Source: Paenibacillus yonginensis (GTDB lineage: Bacteria; Bacillota; Bacilli; Paenibacillales; Paenibacillaceae). Taken from it: a stretch of 64,000 bases of DNA. This document shows, piece by piece, positions 1 through 8,686 of this stretch (positions are counted from its first letter, which is position 1; the number at the start of each line of letters is the position of its first letter). The DNA lies in assembly GCF_001685395.1 (NCBI RefSeq), contig NZ_CP014167.1, forward strand, positions 434,001-498,000, read 5' to 3'. Both the position numbers and the translations under genes were made by a program. The notes under the pieces were generated by a model. That model saw nothing but the letters and a program-made list of their open reading frames with translations. It did not search any database and was not told where the DNA came from.

Positions 1-92
1 GCAAGAATCCTCGTTTGAAAGGCTGCTTGTTTAACATAGGCTTCTTACAATAACCTCTTTCTATTCCATCCCCACTTTGAGGAGGTCTAAAG

Positions 93-1004
93 ATGTCCCT
101 TTCTTTCTGTATCGTTGATGATGATGCCAGTGCCCGAAGAATGCTGCAATATATTATTGAGGAAAGCAGTCTGGGAGAGGTTACAGGATCGGCCGGCGGC
201 GGGCTGGAAGGCGTCCGTCAGATTTTGAGCGAAGCTCCGGATATTGTGCTGATGGACCTGCTGATGCCCGACCAGGATGGAATCGAAGTGATTGAATCCC
301 TGCGGGCCCAAGGCTGCAGTTCCCGGTTTGTAATGATTTCCCAGATTGAAAACCAGGATATGGTCGGACGTGCTTACCGCAGCGGGATTGAATTTTTTAT
401 CCGCAAGCCGATCAACCGGATTGAGGTTGAAACGGTGCTGCGAAAGGTCAATGAGCGTTACGCGATGAGTCATTATCTGGATGAGATTAAATCCAGCCTG
501 CGAAAGCTGGAAGGTTTGCGCAGCGCCCCGTTTGTGCCGACCGGCAGACGGACTGTCCGTGAGACGATACAGCCGATCCTGATGAACATGGGTTTGATCG
601 GCGAAAGCGGCAGCCGAGATATCATTACGATTATGGAGCTTCTGCTTGAGCATGAAGGCGGCAGCGTTGATCATCTGCCGCCGCTTAAAGAGCTTTACCG
701 GCAGGCGGCCTCCACCTATAAGAAGAAACCGGAGGATATCGCCAAGGAGGTGAAAGCGATCGAGCAGCGGCTGCGCCGCGCTTTGACGGCTGCCTTATCC
801 AATCTCGCATCGCTTGGCTTGACCGATTACGGCAACCCGCGTTTCGAATATTACGCTCCGCTTTATTTTGATTTCGAAGACGTCAGGCTCAAAATGAAGC
901 AAATCGAGGAAGGACGGGAAACGCCAGCCGGCAAAGGGAAAGTAAACATCAAAAAGTTTCTGCAGGTTTTGTATATCGAAATCAAGGAGCAGCTGGGCGT
1001 TTAG
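93..1004 (+). CDS. glnL: GlnL-like response regulator with YcbB-type output domain
   Basis: This is a cytoplasmic two-component response regulator of about 303 residues. The N-terminal receiver domain shows the acidic cluster D9-D11, the phospho-acceptor Asp55 in VLMDLLMPDQDG and the conserved Lys in FIRKPIN near residue 104. The C-terminal half is not a common OmpR or LuxR fold; it resembles the DNA-binding YcbB/GlnL domain, which in Bacillus relatives controls glutamine uptake and use. The ATG at 93 follows GAGGAGG at about 79-85. No partner kinase lies in the window; it may be just upstream. Receiver identity is firm; glutamine specificity is inferred from the family. Confidence 0.85.
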   Translation: MSLSFCIVDDDASARRMLQYIIEESSLGEVTGSAGGGLEGVRQILSEAPDIVLMDLLMPDQDGIEVIESLRAQGCSSRFVMISQIENQDMVGRAYRSGIEFFIRKPINRIEVETVLRKVNERYAMSHYLDEIKSSLRKLEGLRSAPFVPTGRRTVRETIQPILMNMGLIGESGSRDIITIMELLLEHEGGSVDHLPPLKELYRQAASTYKKKPEDIAKEVKAIEQRLRRALTAALSNLASLGLTDYGNPRFEYYAPLYFDFEDVRLKMKQIEEGRETPAGKGKVNIKKFLQVLYIEIKEQLGV

Positions 1005-1022
1005 CCCGGAGCTCTTTTTTTT
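987..1022 (+). terminator. Intrinsic terminator overlapping the end of the response regulator gene
   Basis: GAGC pairs with GCTC and TGGGC pairs with GCCCG around a short loop that contains the stop codon. A run of eight T follows. The terminator is therefore built partly from the last codons of the gene. Confidence 0.75.
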
Positions 1023-1385
1023 GTGCGGAGGTCTCCATCATGATTGATGACACCTTGTTCCAATCCAGAAGGCTTTCGGAGGCCCTATTCCGTACACGGT
1101 CGCAGTGTCCTATAAATGGAGTCCGGCTGTCGTCGCCGAATCAAAAACCGGTTTTAAGTTTTCTTCGTAAGAGGGTTCCCGAAAATAGCATGCGTGTTAA
1201 GTGATCAGGCATTGGGGTTAGACTAGAGTTGGATAAAAAGCACAGGAGTGCAGTGGGCAGACTGAAATTCCATTGTAGTTTTGAGGAGAGCCATTGAAGG
1301 AAAGACTCATTCGCTGGGCGTTTCATAACATGAGGAGGGAGCATCCTGGGTCAATGGACCCTGTGGGATACTCCCTCCGTTAGAA
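1005..1385. other. Intergenic stretch without a convincing gene
   Basis: Between the response regulator and the dehydrogenase there is one possible small ORF, 1040-1204 on the plus strand (54 residues), with GGAGG about 8 bases before its ATG. It resembles nothing I recognise. A strong hairpin occupies the right end. The rest shows no recognisable coding signal. Confidence 0.4.
1334..1378 (-). terminator. Strong hairpin behind the SDR gene, possible terminator
   Basis: GGAGGGAG at 1334-1341 pairs with CTCCCTCC at 1371-1378, and inner GGGTC/GACCC extends the stem. It lies just past the stop codon of the minus-strand dehydrogenase. No T run follows on either strand, so it may act as a transcript-end stabiliser rather than a classical terminator. 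Confidence 0.45.
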
Positions 1386-2180
1386 CTATGCTCTTGATCC
1401 GCCGTCCACCGGCAGAACGACGCCTGTTACGTAAGAAGCGCGATCGCTCAATAACCAGGCTGCCGCTTGTGCGATCTCATGAGGATCGGCAGGACGTCTA
1501 AGAGGCGTCGCAGAGTTGCTTTTTTCAATGATATCTGGAACTTGTGCAACTAACCCCTCGATCATCTCGGTCATGGTGGTGCCAGGTGCAATAGCGTTTA
1601 CGCGGATACCCGAAGGCCCGTATTCAATAGCAGCCGTCTCGGTCAGACTATTAACAGCCCGTTTGGCGGCTCCGTAGACAGACAAGCCCGGATTACCTCT
1701 GAAGCTGCCGACACTGCTGTTATTGACAATGGCACCGGTACCTGCAGTATTGATCATTGCCTTGATTTCCGCTTTCATTGCCACCCAGATTCCTTTGTAA
1801 TTTATAGCTTGAAGAAGGTCGAAATCCTCTTCTGTAACCTCAGTTAAGGGCGAAAGGGGAGCCCCAATTCCAGCATTATTGAATGCTATATCCAGGCGGC
1901 CGTGACGCTCAACGATCGTTTGAACCGCCTGTTCAATGCTGGCGGGATCGGCTAGATCGGCAACGATGTAATCGGCTTTGCCGCCTAATGCGGTAATTTC
2001 CTCTGCTACAGAGCGGAGAGCTGCTTCTGTTCTTGCGACGAGCGTTACTGCCGCGCCTTCTTCGGCGAACAGTTTGGCTGCCGCCGCTCCGATGCCGCGG
2101 CTGGCACCAGTAACCAGGGCTACTTTATTGAGAAGCATTCCCTCAAAATTGTTATTTTTGGATTGTTTTATAGATTGCAT
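1386..2180 (-). CDS. Short-chain dehydrogenase/reductase (SDR)
   Basis: A classical SDR of 264 residues, an NAD(P)-dependent cytoplasmic oxidoreductase. The Rossmann motif TGASRGIG is near residue 24, NNAG near residue 105, the catalytic YGAAK later, and a C-terminal GVVLPVDGG typical of FabG-like enzymes. The start at 2180 is preceded by AAAGGAGA. It is divergent from a MmyB-like regulator, a common pairing in which the regulator controls the SDR. The substrate cannot be told from sequence. A short Lys/Asn-rich N-terminal extension precedes the core. Confidence 0.85.
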   Translation of the reverse strand: MQSIKQSKNNNFEGMLLNKVALVTGASRGIGAAAAKLFAEEGAAVTLVARTEAALRSVAEEITALGGKADYIVADLADPASIEQAVQTIVERHGRLDIAFNNAGIGAPLSPLTEVTEEDFDLLQAINYKGIWVAMKAEIKAMINTAGTGAIVNNSSVGSFRGNPGLSVYGAAKRAVNSLTETAAIEYGPSGIRVNAIAPGTTMTEMIEGLVAQVPDIIEKSNSATPLRRPADPHEIAQAAAWLLSDRASYVTGVVLPVDGGSRA

Positions 2181-2402
2181 GGCTTGTCTCCTTTAAAATC
2201 GTTATTGGTTTGAAAAGCTTCGAGCTGGGTTGAAGCGATTTCTAGGATTGAGTATAATTTTCTAATACACTTTTGACGAGAGGCCGCTTGATCATAGGTT
2301 TCCGAGTAATAGGTTCATCCATCGGTAAGATGTCGAGTCCTTGGAGGTTTACAGCCGGTCTTGACTCAATTTTGAAGGTGCGACGACTGGTAACATTCGA
2401 GC

Positions 2403-2431
2403 AGATCCCAGTCCCTAGAGGACTGGGATCT
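2403..2431. promoter_or_regulatory. Perfect 12-bp inverted repeat, candidate operator
   Basis: AGATCCCAGTCC at 2403-2414 and GGACTGGGATCT at 2420-2431 are exact reverse complements around the 5-base loop CTAGA. It sits 45 bases before the start of the MmyB-like regulator in the divergent gap. No T run follows, so an operator or 5' leader hairpin is more likely than a terminator. Confidence 0.6.
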
Positions 2432-2476
2432 GGCTTCTAAATAGCTTCAAAAGATATTTTATGAGGAGGGATTGAG

Positions 2477-3325
2477 ATGAACGATAGCGAACGCCGCTCT
2501 GTTCTCGGCGACTTTTTGCGTAAACGGAGGTCAAGCCTTTCTCCAAAGGATGTGGGATTGCCGGCTGGGCAGCGTCGGAGGACAGCCGGATTGCGCCGGG
2601 AAGAGGTCGCACAACTGGCGAATATCGGCACATCATGGTACATGTGGCTGGAGCAGGGACGTGATGTACGTCCGTCAGTACAAGTATTGGAAAGTTTAGC
2701 TACGGCTCTAAGGCTTAATGTCAATGAACGCCGCCACCTATTTTTTCTTGCAGGGGAATCACTTCCTCCTTACTTGTCTCCCGACCAAGAAAGTATCGGG
2801 CCATCCTTTCAAAGGATGCTGGATGACCTTGCTCCGAATCCTGCTTATATTCTGGGAAGACGCTGGGATTTTGTGGCCTGGAATGATGCAGCAAATGAGG
2901 TTTTCTCTATTTCCTCCGCGTCCCCGCCTCATGAATTCAATTTAATCTGGCGGTTTTTCACCGACCCGGTATGGAAGGGACGCTTCAAAGGTTTCGACCA
3001 AAAGGCTGCGGGGATGATTGCGGAATTCCACACGGCATCAGCCCGCTACGTTGAAGATGCGTCTTTTGCCGAATTAATTGAAGATCTTAAACGATTAAGT
3101 CCCGAATTTGACCGGCTATGGATGCAGCATGAAACCCCCGGCTCTCTTGAAGGATTTAAAGAAGTGGAGCATCCCGACCTGGGGCACCTGGAGTTTGATC
3201 ATATTACGCTACAGATCCCCAATGATCCTGATATAAGAGTGATGATTTATATGCCACTTGCAGCAACAAGATCAAAGCTGGAAAAATATTTGAAAAAGAA
3301 ATTACCTGCAATAAACAAAGGATGA
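2477..3325 (+). CDS. MmyB-like helix-turn-helix transcriptional regulator
   Basis: A protein of 282 residues with an N-terminal XRE-type HTH (residues about 10-85, including TAGLRREEVAQLANIGTSWY and the family-typical GRDVRPS) and a C-terminal MmyB-like ligand-binding domain (PAS-like fold) from about residue 105. Such proteins are DNA-binding repressors thought to sense small hydrophobic ligands. GAGGAGG lies 8 bases before the ATG. Placement divergent from the SDR gene suggests it controls that gene and itself, perhaps through the inverted repeat at 2403-2431. Domain assignment is firm; ligand and target are inferred. Confidence 0.87.
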   Translation: MNDSERRSVLGDFLRKRRSSLSPKDVGLPAGQRRRTAGLRREEVAQLANIGTSWYMWLEQGRDVRPSVQVLESLATALRLNVNERRHLFFLAGESLPPYLSPDQESIGPSFQRMLDDLAPNPAYILGRRWDFVAWNDAANEVFSISSASPPHEFNLIWRFFTDPVWKGRFKGFDQKAAGMIAEFHTASARYVEDASFAELIEDLKRLSPEFDRLWMQHETPGSLEGFKEVEHPDLGHLEFDHITLQIPNDPDIRVMIYMPLAATRSKLEKYLKKKLPAINKG

Positions 3326-3429
3326 CAGTATTTTATCCTTAGCGTGAGGTCTCTGATGTGAGAGTTTTATAAGGCCGGAAAATTTACATATATATGTGTC
3401 TAGTATATGTGTCTAGCGCAACATGTTTG

Positions 3430-3565
3430 GGCTTTATTGCCATTACGAATAGAAAGGTGTTTTTCTTTATCAAGTAATGCCATAGTGCTTGCCCGGTGGC
3501 TAATGGAACCGGGGGAAACTTTGGGAGAGGCCGTGAAAAGGGGACTTTTTAAAGAAACAGGATAA
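3430..3565 (+). pseudogene. Nudix hydrolase relic
   Basis: A decayed fragment of a Nudix box can be read across two frames. One frame gives GVFLYQVMP, a TAG where Trp is expected, then CLPGG ending at 3500. One base later a second frame gives MEPGETLGEAVKRGLFKETG and a stop at 3563-3565. This matches the Nudix signature (GG...E..GET..EA..R.L..ETG) with one frameshift, one Trp-to-stop change and Glu-to-Gly and Glu-to-Lys changes in the REL.EE core. The remainder of the gene is not visible. Confidence 0.75.
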
Positions 3566-3746
3566 ATCTCCAAAATGAGTAGCCTATGTTTAAGTTCTCC
3601 TGTAAAAATGGTTTAGTTGTGTTGACTGCCATTTTATACGAAACCGACATGGGCTTTTTCGTTTTTCTAGGTGTCGAACTTTCTAATTACAAACCATCTA
3701 TGTGTTAATTAATATTACATTCGATATTGTTAAATGGATAAAATTA

Positions 3747-3800
3747 CGTTTACTTTTTATAAACCTGACACATCAGTGTTAGGTTTATAAAAAGTAAGCG
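3747..3800. repeat. Long inverted repeat with 25-base arms
   Basis: Left arm 3747-3771 and right arm 3776-3800 are reverse complements at 23 of 25 positions, separated by ATCA. The core TTTATAAACCT is exact. The right arm runs into the palindrome AAGCGCTT (3796-3803). It could form a very stable hairpin or a cruciform, or hold two mirrored protein sites. There is no T run after it. Confidence 0.7.
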
Positions 3801-3872
3801 CTTTAATGTTGATTTTTTTGTGGATTTACTATTGAAATCTGGTTTTTCGTGTACTAAAATGAGACTAGAAAT

Positions 3873-3890
3873 TGCGTAAACGTTTTGACA
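3873..3890. promoter_or_regulatory. Candidate LacI/CcpA-type operator 1
   Basis: The 18-mer TGCGTAAACGTTTTGACA is centred on the palindrome AAACGTTT and agrees with the cre consensus at 12 of 14 positions. It lies 92 bases before the lacI-family start, a usual place for autoregulation by that protein. Confidence 0.45.
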
Positions 3891-3939
3891 AATGCAATCA
3901 TCAATTTTTATTAGGTCCATATTCATAAGGATTTAATGA

Positions 3940-3957
3940 TGTAAAAACGTTATTACA
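3940..3957. promoter_or_regulatory. Candidate LacI/CcpA-type operator 2
   Basis: TGTAAAAACGTTATTACA is a palindrome broken only at one symmetric pair, centred on AACGTT, and ends 25 bases before the regulator start. It resembles operator 1, 67 bases upstream, which suggests a pair bound by the adjacent LacI protein. Confidence 0.5.
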
Positions 3958-3981
3958 AATTGATGGGAATGGGAGGCAGCA

Positions 3982-4995
3982 GTGACCAATAGAAACATCA
4001 CCATAAAGGATGTAGCCAAACAAGCCAATGTTTCGGTTGCAACCGTATCCCGGGTCATCAATGGGCTTGATCGCGTTAGTGAATCAACCCGTAAACGGGT
4101 ACTCAAAATTATTCAGGAATTAAACTTTGTTCCCAACAACATGGCGGCCTCCATGGTCAATAAGAAAACGAATATGATTTCGGTTGTCGTGCCGGAAATT
4201 CAGAATCCCTTTTATACGGCGGTCATCGAGGGGACGGTTGAGGTAGCGAAGCGGGAAGGTTTCTTTACGCTGGTGCTTTCCACCAACGGAGATGAAGGCG
4301 AAGAAGAAGAATTTCTGGACAGCTTTCTGGGGAAAAACGTCGACGGCATCATTCTGATCGGCAGCCATAAAGAAGCGGAATTTTATCGGGAAATTCAAAA
4401 GCCGACCATACTTGTAGACCGTTATTTTAATGACAGCGGTCACGACGGCGTCATGATTGATAATTACCGAGGCGCTTATGAAGCGACCAAACATTTTATC
4501 GAATATGGCCATGAACGGATTGCGATCATCGACGGCGCTCATGATTTTAATGACGGCAAGGACCGCTTCTGGGGGTATAAGCAGGCCATGCTGGAGCATG
4601 GATTTACGCCTGATCCTGCTTATCACAAGCAGGGGAACTGGACGGAAGAGGACGGCTATAAATTTGCTAAGGAGCTGCTGCAATCGCATCAGCCGCCAAC
4701 GGCGATATTTGCTGCGAATAACGTTCTCTGCAAAGGAACCATCCGGGCAATCCGCGACATGAACCTGAAACTGGGGGAGGATATTTCACTAATCGGCTTT
4801 GATGAAAATGAGCTGGCGCAGTTCGTGCAGCCCCAGGTCACCGTTGTCCGCAGACCCACGAGGGAAATGGGGGAACAGGCCGCGGAAATGCTCATCCATA
4901 AGATTAAAGGCGGGCAGCTGGAGCCTTCGAAGCCTAAGAAAGTGATTTTGGATGTGGAACTGATGAAATGCGGTTCGGTCAAGAAACTGAACTAG
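3982..4995 (+). CDS. LacI-family transcriptional regulator
   Basis: A 337-residue LacI/GalR regulator. The N-terminal HTH and hinge (ITIKDVAKQANVSVATVSRV, residues 6-25) are followed by a periplasmic-binding-like effector domain (residues 60-330). The GTG start at 3982 follows GGGAGG at about 3969. The gene precedes, on the same strand, a sugar-type ABC importer and three catabolic-looking genes, so it is probably their local repressor and may autoregulate through the AACGTT-centred sites upstream. The family call is firm; the effector is unknown but should match the transported compound. Confidence 0.9.
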   Translation: MTNRNITIKDVAKQANVSVATVSRVINGLDRVSESTRKRVLKIIQELNFVPNNMAASMVNKKTNMISVVVPEIQNPFYTAVIEGTVEVAKREGFFTLVLSTNGDEGEEEEFLDSFLGKNVDGIILIGSHKEAEFYREIQKPTILVDRYFNDSGHDGVMIDNYRGAYEATKHFIEYGHERIAIIDGAHDFNDGKDRFWGYKQAMLEHGFTPDPAYHKQGNWTEEDGYKFAKELLQSHQPPTAIFAANNVLCKGTIRAIRDMNLKLGEDISLIGFDENELAQFVQPQVTVVRRPTREMGEQAAEMLIHKIKGGQLEPSKPKKVILDVELMKCGSVKKLN

Positions 4996-5155
4996 AGCAG
5001 GAAGGGACCATGATGGCGGACAGCCGATAAGGCGTATGTCTACTATACAAAGCAAACAGCAGGAGAAATAACAGTTTTATTGAAGCCTTGTTCGCCTATC
5101 ACGATCCCTTTCCCCTAATTAAATGATTTCCTGTACTCAACTGCACCCCAATACT

Positions 5156-5183
5156 TTGACGTATTAACGCTTAGTCTTATTAA
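5156..5183 (+). promoter_or_regulatory. Possible sigma-A promoter for the ABC operon
   Basis: TTGACG at 5156-5161 and TATTAA at 5178-5183 are separated by 16 bases. The -10 match is only 4 of 6. It lies about 80 bases before the ATPase start in a 267-base gap that shows no gene, so it is a plausible but weak promoter. Confidence 0.35.
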
Positions 5184-5262
5184 AGCTATCCAAAATCAAG
5201 CATACAATCAAACCATTTCTGAAGACTGCATGATGAAGATGAGGGAAAAGGAGGGGAAGGCC

Positions 5263-6777
5263 ATGCAGCAGCCTGTTTTGACAATGGAAGGGATCAGCAA
5301 GGAGTTTCCAGGGGTTAAGGCTTTATCCGATGTTCATTTCGAGCTGTATCCAGGTGAGGTCCATGCGCTGATGGGGGAGAACGGAGCAGGCAAATCCACG
5401 CTGATGAAAATTTTATCCGGCGTATATCCGGCTACCAGCGGGGTTATCAGGCTCAAGGGGAAGGAGGTTCATTTCGGCAATCCTCTTGACGCTCAGAAGC
5501 AGGGGGTCTCGATTATCCATCAGGAGTTTAATTTGTTTGCCAACCTGTCTGCGGCGGAGAACATCTTTATCGACCGCCCGGAAATCACCGGCAAATTCGG
5601 ACGGATCGAATGGTCGAACATGTACGATGAAGCGCAGCGGCTTATCGATTCCATCGGAGGAAGCGGCATAGATGTCCGCAAGGAGGTTCGGCATCTCGGG
5701 GTTCACAGCCAGCAGGTTGTGGAAATTGCCAAAGCCTTGTCTTTCCAGGCAGATGTGCTGATTATGGATGAACCTTCGGCCGCTCTGCCCGAGAACGAGG
5801 TGCAGAAAATGTTTGACGTCGTAAAGCTCCTGAAATCGCAAGGGGTTGCGATCGTTTATGTTTCGCACCGGATGAAGGAGATCTTTGAAATCGCCGACAA
5901 GGTTACGGTGCTTAGGGATGGAAAGAAAATCGATACCCGGAGCATCGGAGAGGTAACGGAACAAATCCTGATTCAAATGATGGTAGGCAAGGAGGTCAAC
6001 CAGCTCTACCCGGTTCGGGAGCAGGAGCCGCGCGAGGAGAAAGCGCTGGAGGTCAAGGAATTGTCGCTGGATGATAAACATACCGTTTCCTTTGGGCTCA
6101 GGAAAGGCGAGATTTTAGGGTTGTTTGGAATCCCGGGTTCCGGTTCCCATACGGTTGCTGAGCGGCTGTTCGGATTGAAACGGGGTACAGGAGAAATCAT
6201 GGTCGGAGGGAAACCGGTGCGGATCAATCGTCCAGGCGATGCCAAAGCGCAGAAAATCGCTTACGTTCCGCCGGACCGCCACCGCCAAGGGATCATCAAA
6301 CCGATGTCCATTCGCCAGAATATCTCCATCCCCAACCTCCAAGAGCTGTCCAAAGGCCCGATTCTTGACGGCAGAAAAATGATGGAGACAAGCCGCGAGT
6401 ACATGGAGAAGCTGCGGATCAAGGCGCCGAGTGACCAGCAAAGCGTCGATTACCTCAGCGGAGGCAACCAGCAAAAGGTCGTAATCGGCAAATGGCTGGC
6501 TGCCAAACCGGAAATTCTCATCCTTGAAGAGCCAACGCGGGGCGTGGACGTGGGGGCGAAAGCGGAAATTTACAGCATCATTCATCAACTGGCGCAGGAG
6601 GGCCTCAGCATTCTGCTGATCTCTTCCGAAATGCCTGAGGTGATTGGACTGAGCGACCGCATTCTGGTGCTTTACAAAGGTGAGGTCGTCCATGAATTCG
6701 GCCGCGGAGAAGCTGATCAGGAGCAATTGCTGCAGCGTGCTTCGCATCCGCGTTATTCGGAAGGAGGCAGCTTATGA
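5263..6777 (+). CDS. Sugar-type ABC importer ATPase (RbsA/LsrA/RhaT family)
   Basis: A double-ABC ATPase of about 504 residues. The first half has Walker A GENGAGKST and Walker B VLIMDEPSAAL. The second half has a degenerate Walker A (GIPGSGSHT, usual in this family), a full signature LSGGNQQKV and Walker B ILILEEPTRGVD, where the usual Asp is Glu. It energises uptake through the two permeases that follow. I prefer the ATG at 5263 because AAAGGAGG lies 8 bases before it; an upstream ATG at 5230 has no clear ribosome binding site. It overlaps the next gene by 4 bases (ATGA), indicating translational coupling. Confidence 0.92.
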   Translation: MQQPVLTMEGISKEFPGVKALSDVHFELYPGEVHALMGENGAGKSTLMKILSGVYPATSGVIRLKGKEVHFGNPLDAQKQGVSIIHQEFNLFANLSAAENIFIDRPEITGKFGRIEWSNMYDEAQRLIDSIGGSGIDVRKEVRHLGVHSQQVVEIAKALSFQADVLIMDEPSAALPENEVQKMFDVVKLLKSQGVAIVYVSHRMKEIFEIADKVTVLRDGKKIDTRSIGEVTEQILIQMMVGKEVNQLYPVREQEPREEKALEVKELSLDDKHTVSFGLRKGEILGLFGIPGSGSHTVAERLFGLKRGTGEIMVGGKPVRINRPGDAKAQKIAYVPPDRHRQGIIKPMSIRQNISIPNLQELSKGPILDGRKMMETSREYMEKLRIKAPSDQQSVDYLSGGNQQKVVIGKWLAAKPEILILEEPTRGVDVGAKAEIYSIIHQLAQEGLSILLISSEMPEVIGLSDRILVLYKGEVVHEFGRGEADQEQLLQRASHPRYSEGGSL

Positions 6778-7736
6778 AGCGGATCTTCAATATCCATGAG
6801 GCGCCGATCATCATTTTTACTCTTGTTGTGATTGTGCTGTTCTCGATTCTTTCCCCGGATTTCTTTCAATTTGACAATGCCTGGCTGATTCTCGATCAGA
6901 ACCTTTCTTCCTTTATCGTCGCGATTGGCATGACTATGGTGATTTTGCTGGGCGGGATGGATTTGTCCGTCGGTTCCGTTCTGGCGCTCACGGCCACCTC
7001 GGTCGGCCTGTTTCTAAGCCACGGCTTTCCTCCCTGGCTGGCGGCTTTGCTGGGGGTGTGCATCGGAATTCTGTGCGGGGCGGTTAACGGTTATTTCATT
7101 GCAGTGAGAAAAATCCCCGACATTATTGTAACGCTGGCCACCATGTATATTTTCCGCGGAATCGCGGTAGGCATCAGCGGCGGTACCTGGATGACCAATT
7201 TCCCCGAAGGGTTCCGCTTCTTTGGTCAAGGGAAGCTGGCGGGCGTTTCATTTCCGCTGCTGGTAGCGATTGTGCTTGTGGCCGCCTTTATTTATCTGAT
7301 GAAATTTACGCGAAGCGGCAGACGGATCTATGCGATCGGCGGGAATGGGGCGGCTGCGAAGCTGGCCGGCATCAGCGTGGCGAGGACAAAATTTACCGTT
7401 TATGTATGGACGGGAATGCTGGTAGGCATCGCTGCGGTGATTTTTGCCTCCAAGGTGGGAAGCGTGCAGGCCTCTACGGCCGGCAGCAGCTTGTCTTTTG
7501 AGGTGATGGCTGCGGTGCTGATCGGGGGCGGAAGCATTTTTGGCGGTGTCGGGACGGTCGCGGGCACTATGCTGGGCGTTCTGTTTATGGGCATGGTCAA
7601 AAATGGGCTGATCATCTCCAAGGTTTCTCCGTTTTGGGTCGATGCGACCACCGGTTTTCTAATCCTGTTAGCGATTGTAATCAATACGCTGCAGCGTGTC
7701 AGAGAAAGCAAAAGCAAAGAGGGTGATTTGGTATGA
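6774..7736 (+). CDS. Sugar-type ABC importer permease 1 (RbsC/LsrC family)
   Basis: An integral membrane permease of 320 residues with about eight to ten hydrophobic segments. It carries the family signatures GGMDLSVGSVLAL near residue 60 and LIGGGSIFGGVGTVAGT near residue 245, the ATPase-contact loop. It starts inside the stop of the ATPase gene and ends inside the start of a second permease. Having two different permeases with a single ATPase is the LsrACD or RhaTPQ arrangement rather than ribose RbsAC, so the transporter is probably heterodimeric. Confidence 0.92.
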   Translation: MKRIFNIHEAPIIIFTLVVIVLFSILSPDFFQFDNAWLILDQNLSSFIVAIGMTMVILLGGMDLSVGSVLALTATSVGLFLSHGFPPWLAALLGVCIGILCGAVNGYFIAVRKIPDIIVTLATMYIFRGIAVGISGGTWMTNFPEGFRFFGQGKLAGVSFPLLVAIVLVAAFIYLMKFTRSGRRIYAIGGNGAAAKLAGISVARTKFTVYVWTGMLVGIAAVIFASKVGSVQASTAGSSLSFEVMAAVLIGGGSIFGGVGTVAGTMLGVLFMGMVKNGLIISKVSPFWVDATTGFLILLAIVINTLQRVRESKSKEGDLV

Positions 7737-8686
7737 GCGTATGGGTAAGGGCGTTTTCGTTCAAGGAAAATAAATTGCTGGTTCAGCTTTTACTGCTGCT
7801 CTTCATCATCGTGTTGTTTAGTTTTCTGTCCCCTTATTTCTTATCCTTCACTAATTTCATGAATGTGCTGAACCAGATGGTCGAGATTGGCCTGATCGCT
7901 ATTCCGATGACGATGATCGTCATTTCCGGAGCGATGGACCTTTCGGTCGGTTCTATTCTGGGCTTCTCGGCTGTTTGTCTCGGAATTGCGTTCGAGCACG
8001 GTCTGAATATTTGGCTCAGCGTTCTCGTTGCGCTTCTAGCGGGTTTACTGTGCGGGGCGGTGAACGGCTATCTGATTGCCCGGCACCGGATGCAGGCCAT
8101 AGTAGTGACGATCGGTATGCTGGTCATGCTGCGCGGCCTGGTTTATGTCATCAACGAAGGCCGTCCCATCAGCGGTTATCCGGACGATTTCTATTTCCTG
8201 GGCCAGCAATACATCGGCGGCATTCCGTTTAACGCTATTTTTCTGGCTGTCATGTTCCTTCTGGCTAACTTCGTAATGAGGAAAACGAGATTCAGCACGT
8301 ACGTATACGGCATAGGCAATAACGAGGAAGCCGTGCATTATTCCGGGGTTTCCGTAATTCGTACACGATTTGTTTTGTTTTTGCTCAGCGGTTTATTTTC
8401 GGCATTGGCGGGTGTTTTCCTGGTGTCGCGTCTGGCAAGCGCGGAAGCGACCTCAGGTACCAATATAGAGCTGGATGTTTTAACAGCTACTCTAATAGGC
8501 GGAACGCACATTTTTGGAGGGAGGGGCAGTCTTTCGGGAACTTTCGTCGGTTTGCTGATCATCGTCTTTTTGCGAAACGGGCTTAATCTGCTCGGAGTAT
8601 CGGTGCTTTATCAGGCGGTTATATTAGGGGCGCTGCTCTTAATCGCCGTAGGGAACAAAAAATTTAACGGGGGGTTAACAGGATGA
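7733..8686 (+). CDS. Sugar-type ABC importer permease 2 (RbsC/LsrD family)
   Basis: A 317-residue paralogue of permease 1 with the same signatures (SGAMDLSVGSILGF and LIGGTHIFGGRGSLSGT) and a similar set of transmembrane helices. It overlaps permease 1 by 4 bases and the binding-protein gene by 4 bases, so the transporter genes form one tightly coupled transcript. It most likely pairs with permease 1 in the membrane. Confidence 0.92.
   Translation: MSVWVRAFSFKENKLLVQLLLLLFIIVLFSFLSPYFLSFTNFMNVLNQMVEIGLIAIPMTMIVISGAMDLSVGSILGFSAVCLGIAFEHGLNIWLSVLVALLAGLLCGAVNGYLIARHRMQAIVVTIGMLVMLRGLVYVINEGRPISGYPDDFYFLGQQYIGGIPFNAIFLAVMFLLANFVMRKTRFSTYVYGIGNNEEAVHYSGVSVIRTRFVLFLLSGLFSALAGVFLVSRLASAEATSGTNIELDVLTATLIGGTHIFGGRGSLSGTFVGLLIIVFLRNGLNLLGVSVLYQAVILGALLLIAVGNKKFNGGLTG

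Larger units (their letters stand above)
3326..3981. other. Regulatory intergenic region upstream of the LacI gene
   Basis: This 656-base gap contains the Nudix relic, a 25-bp inverted repeat (3747-3800) and two LacI/CcpA-type operator candidates (3873-3890 and 3940-3957). The rest is AT-rich with no further gene. Confidence 0.6.

Noticed and set aside
1040-1204. A possible 54-residue gene after the response regulator terminator
   Set aside because: GGAGG is suitably placed, but the protein has no family resemblance and no obvious promoter, so I do not list it as a gene.
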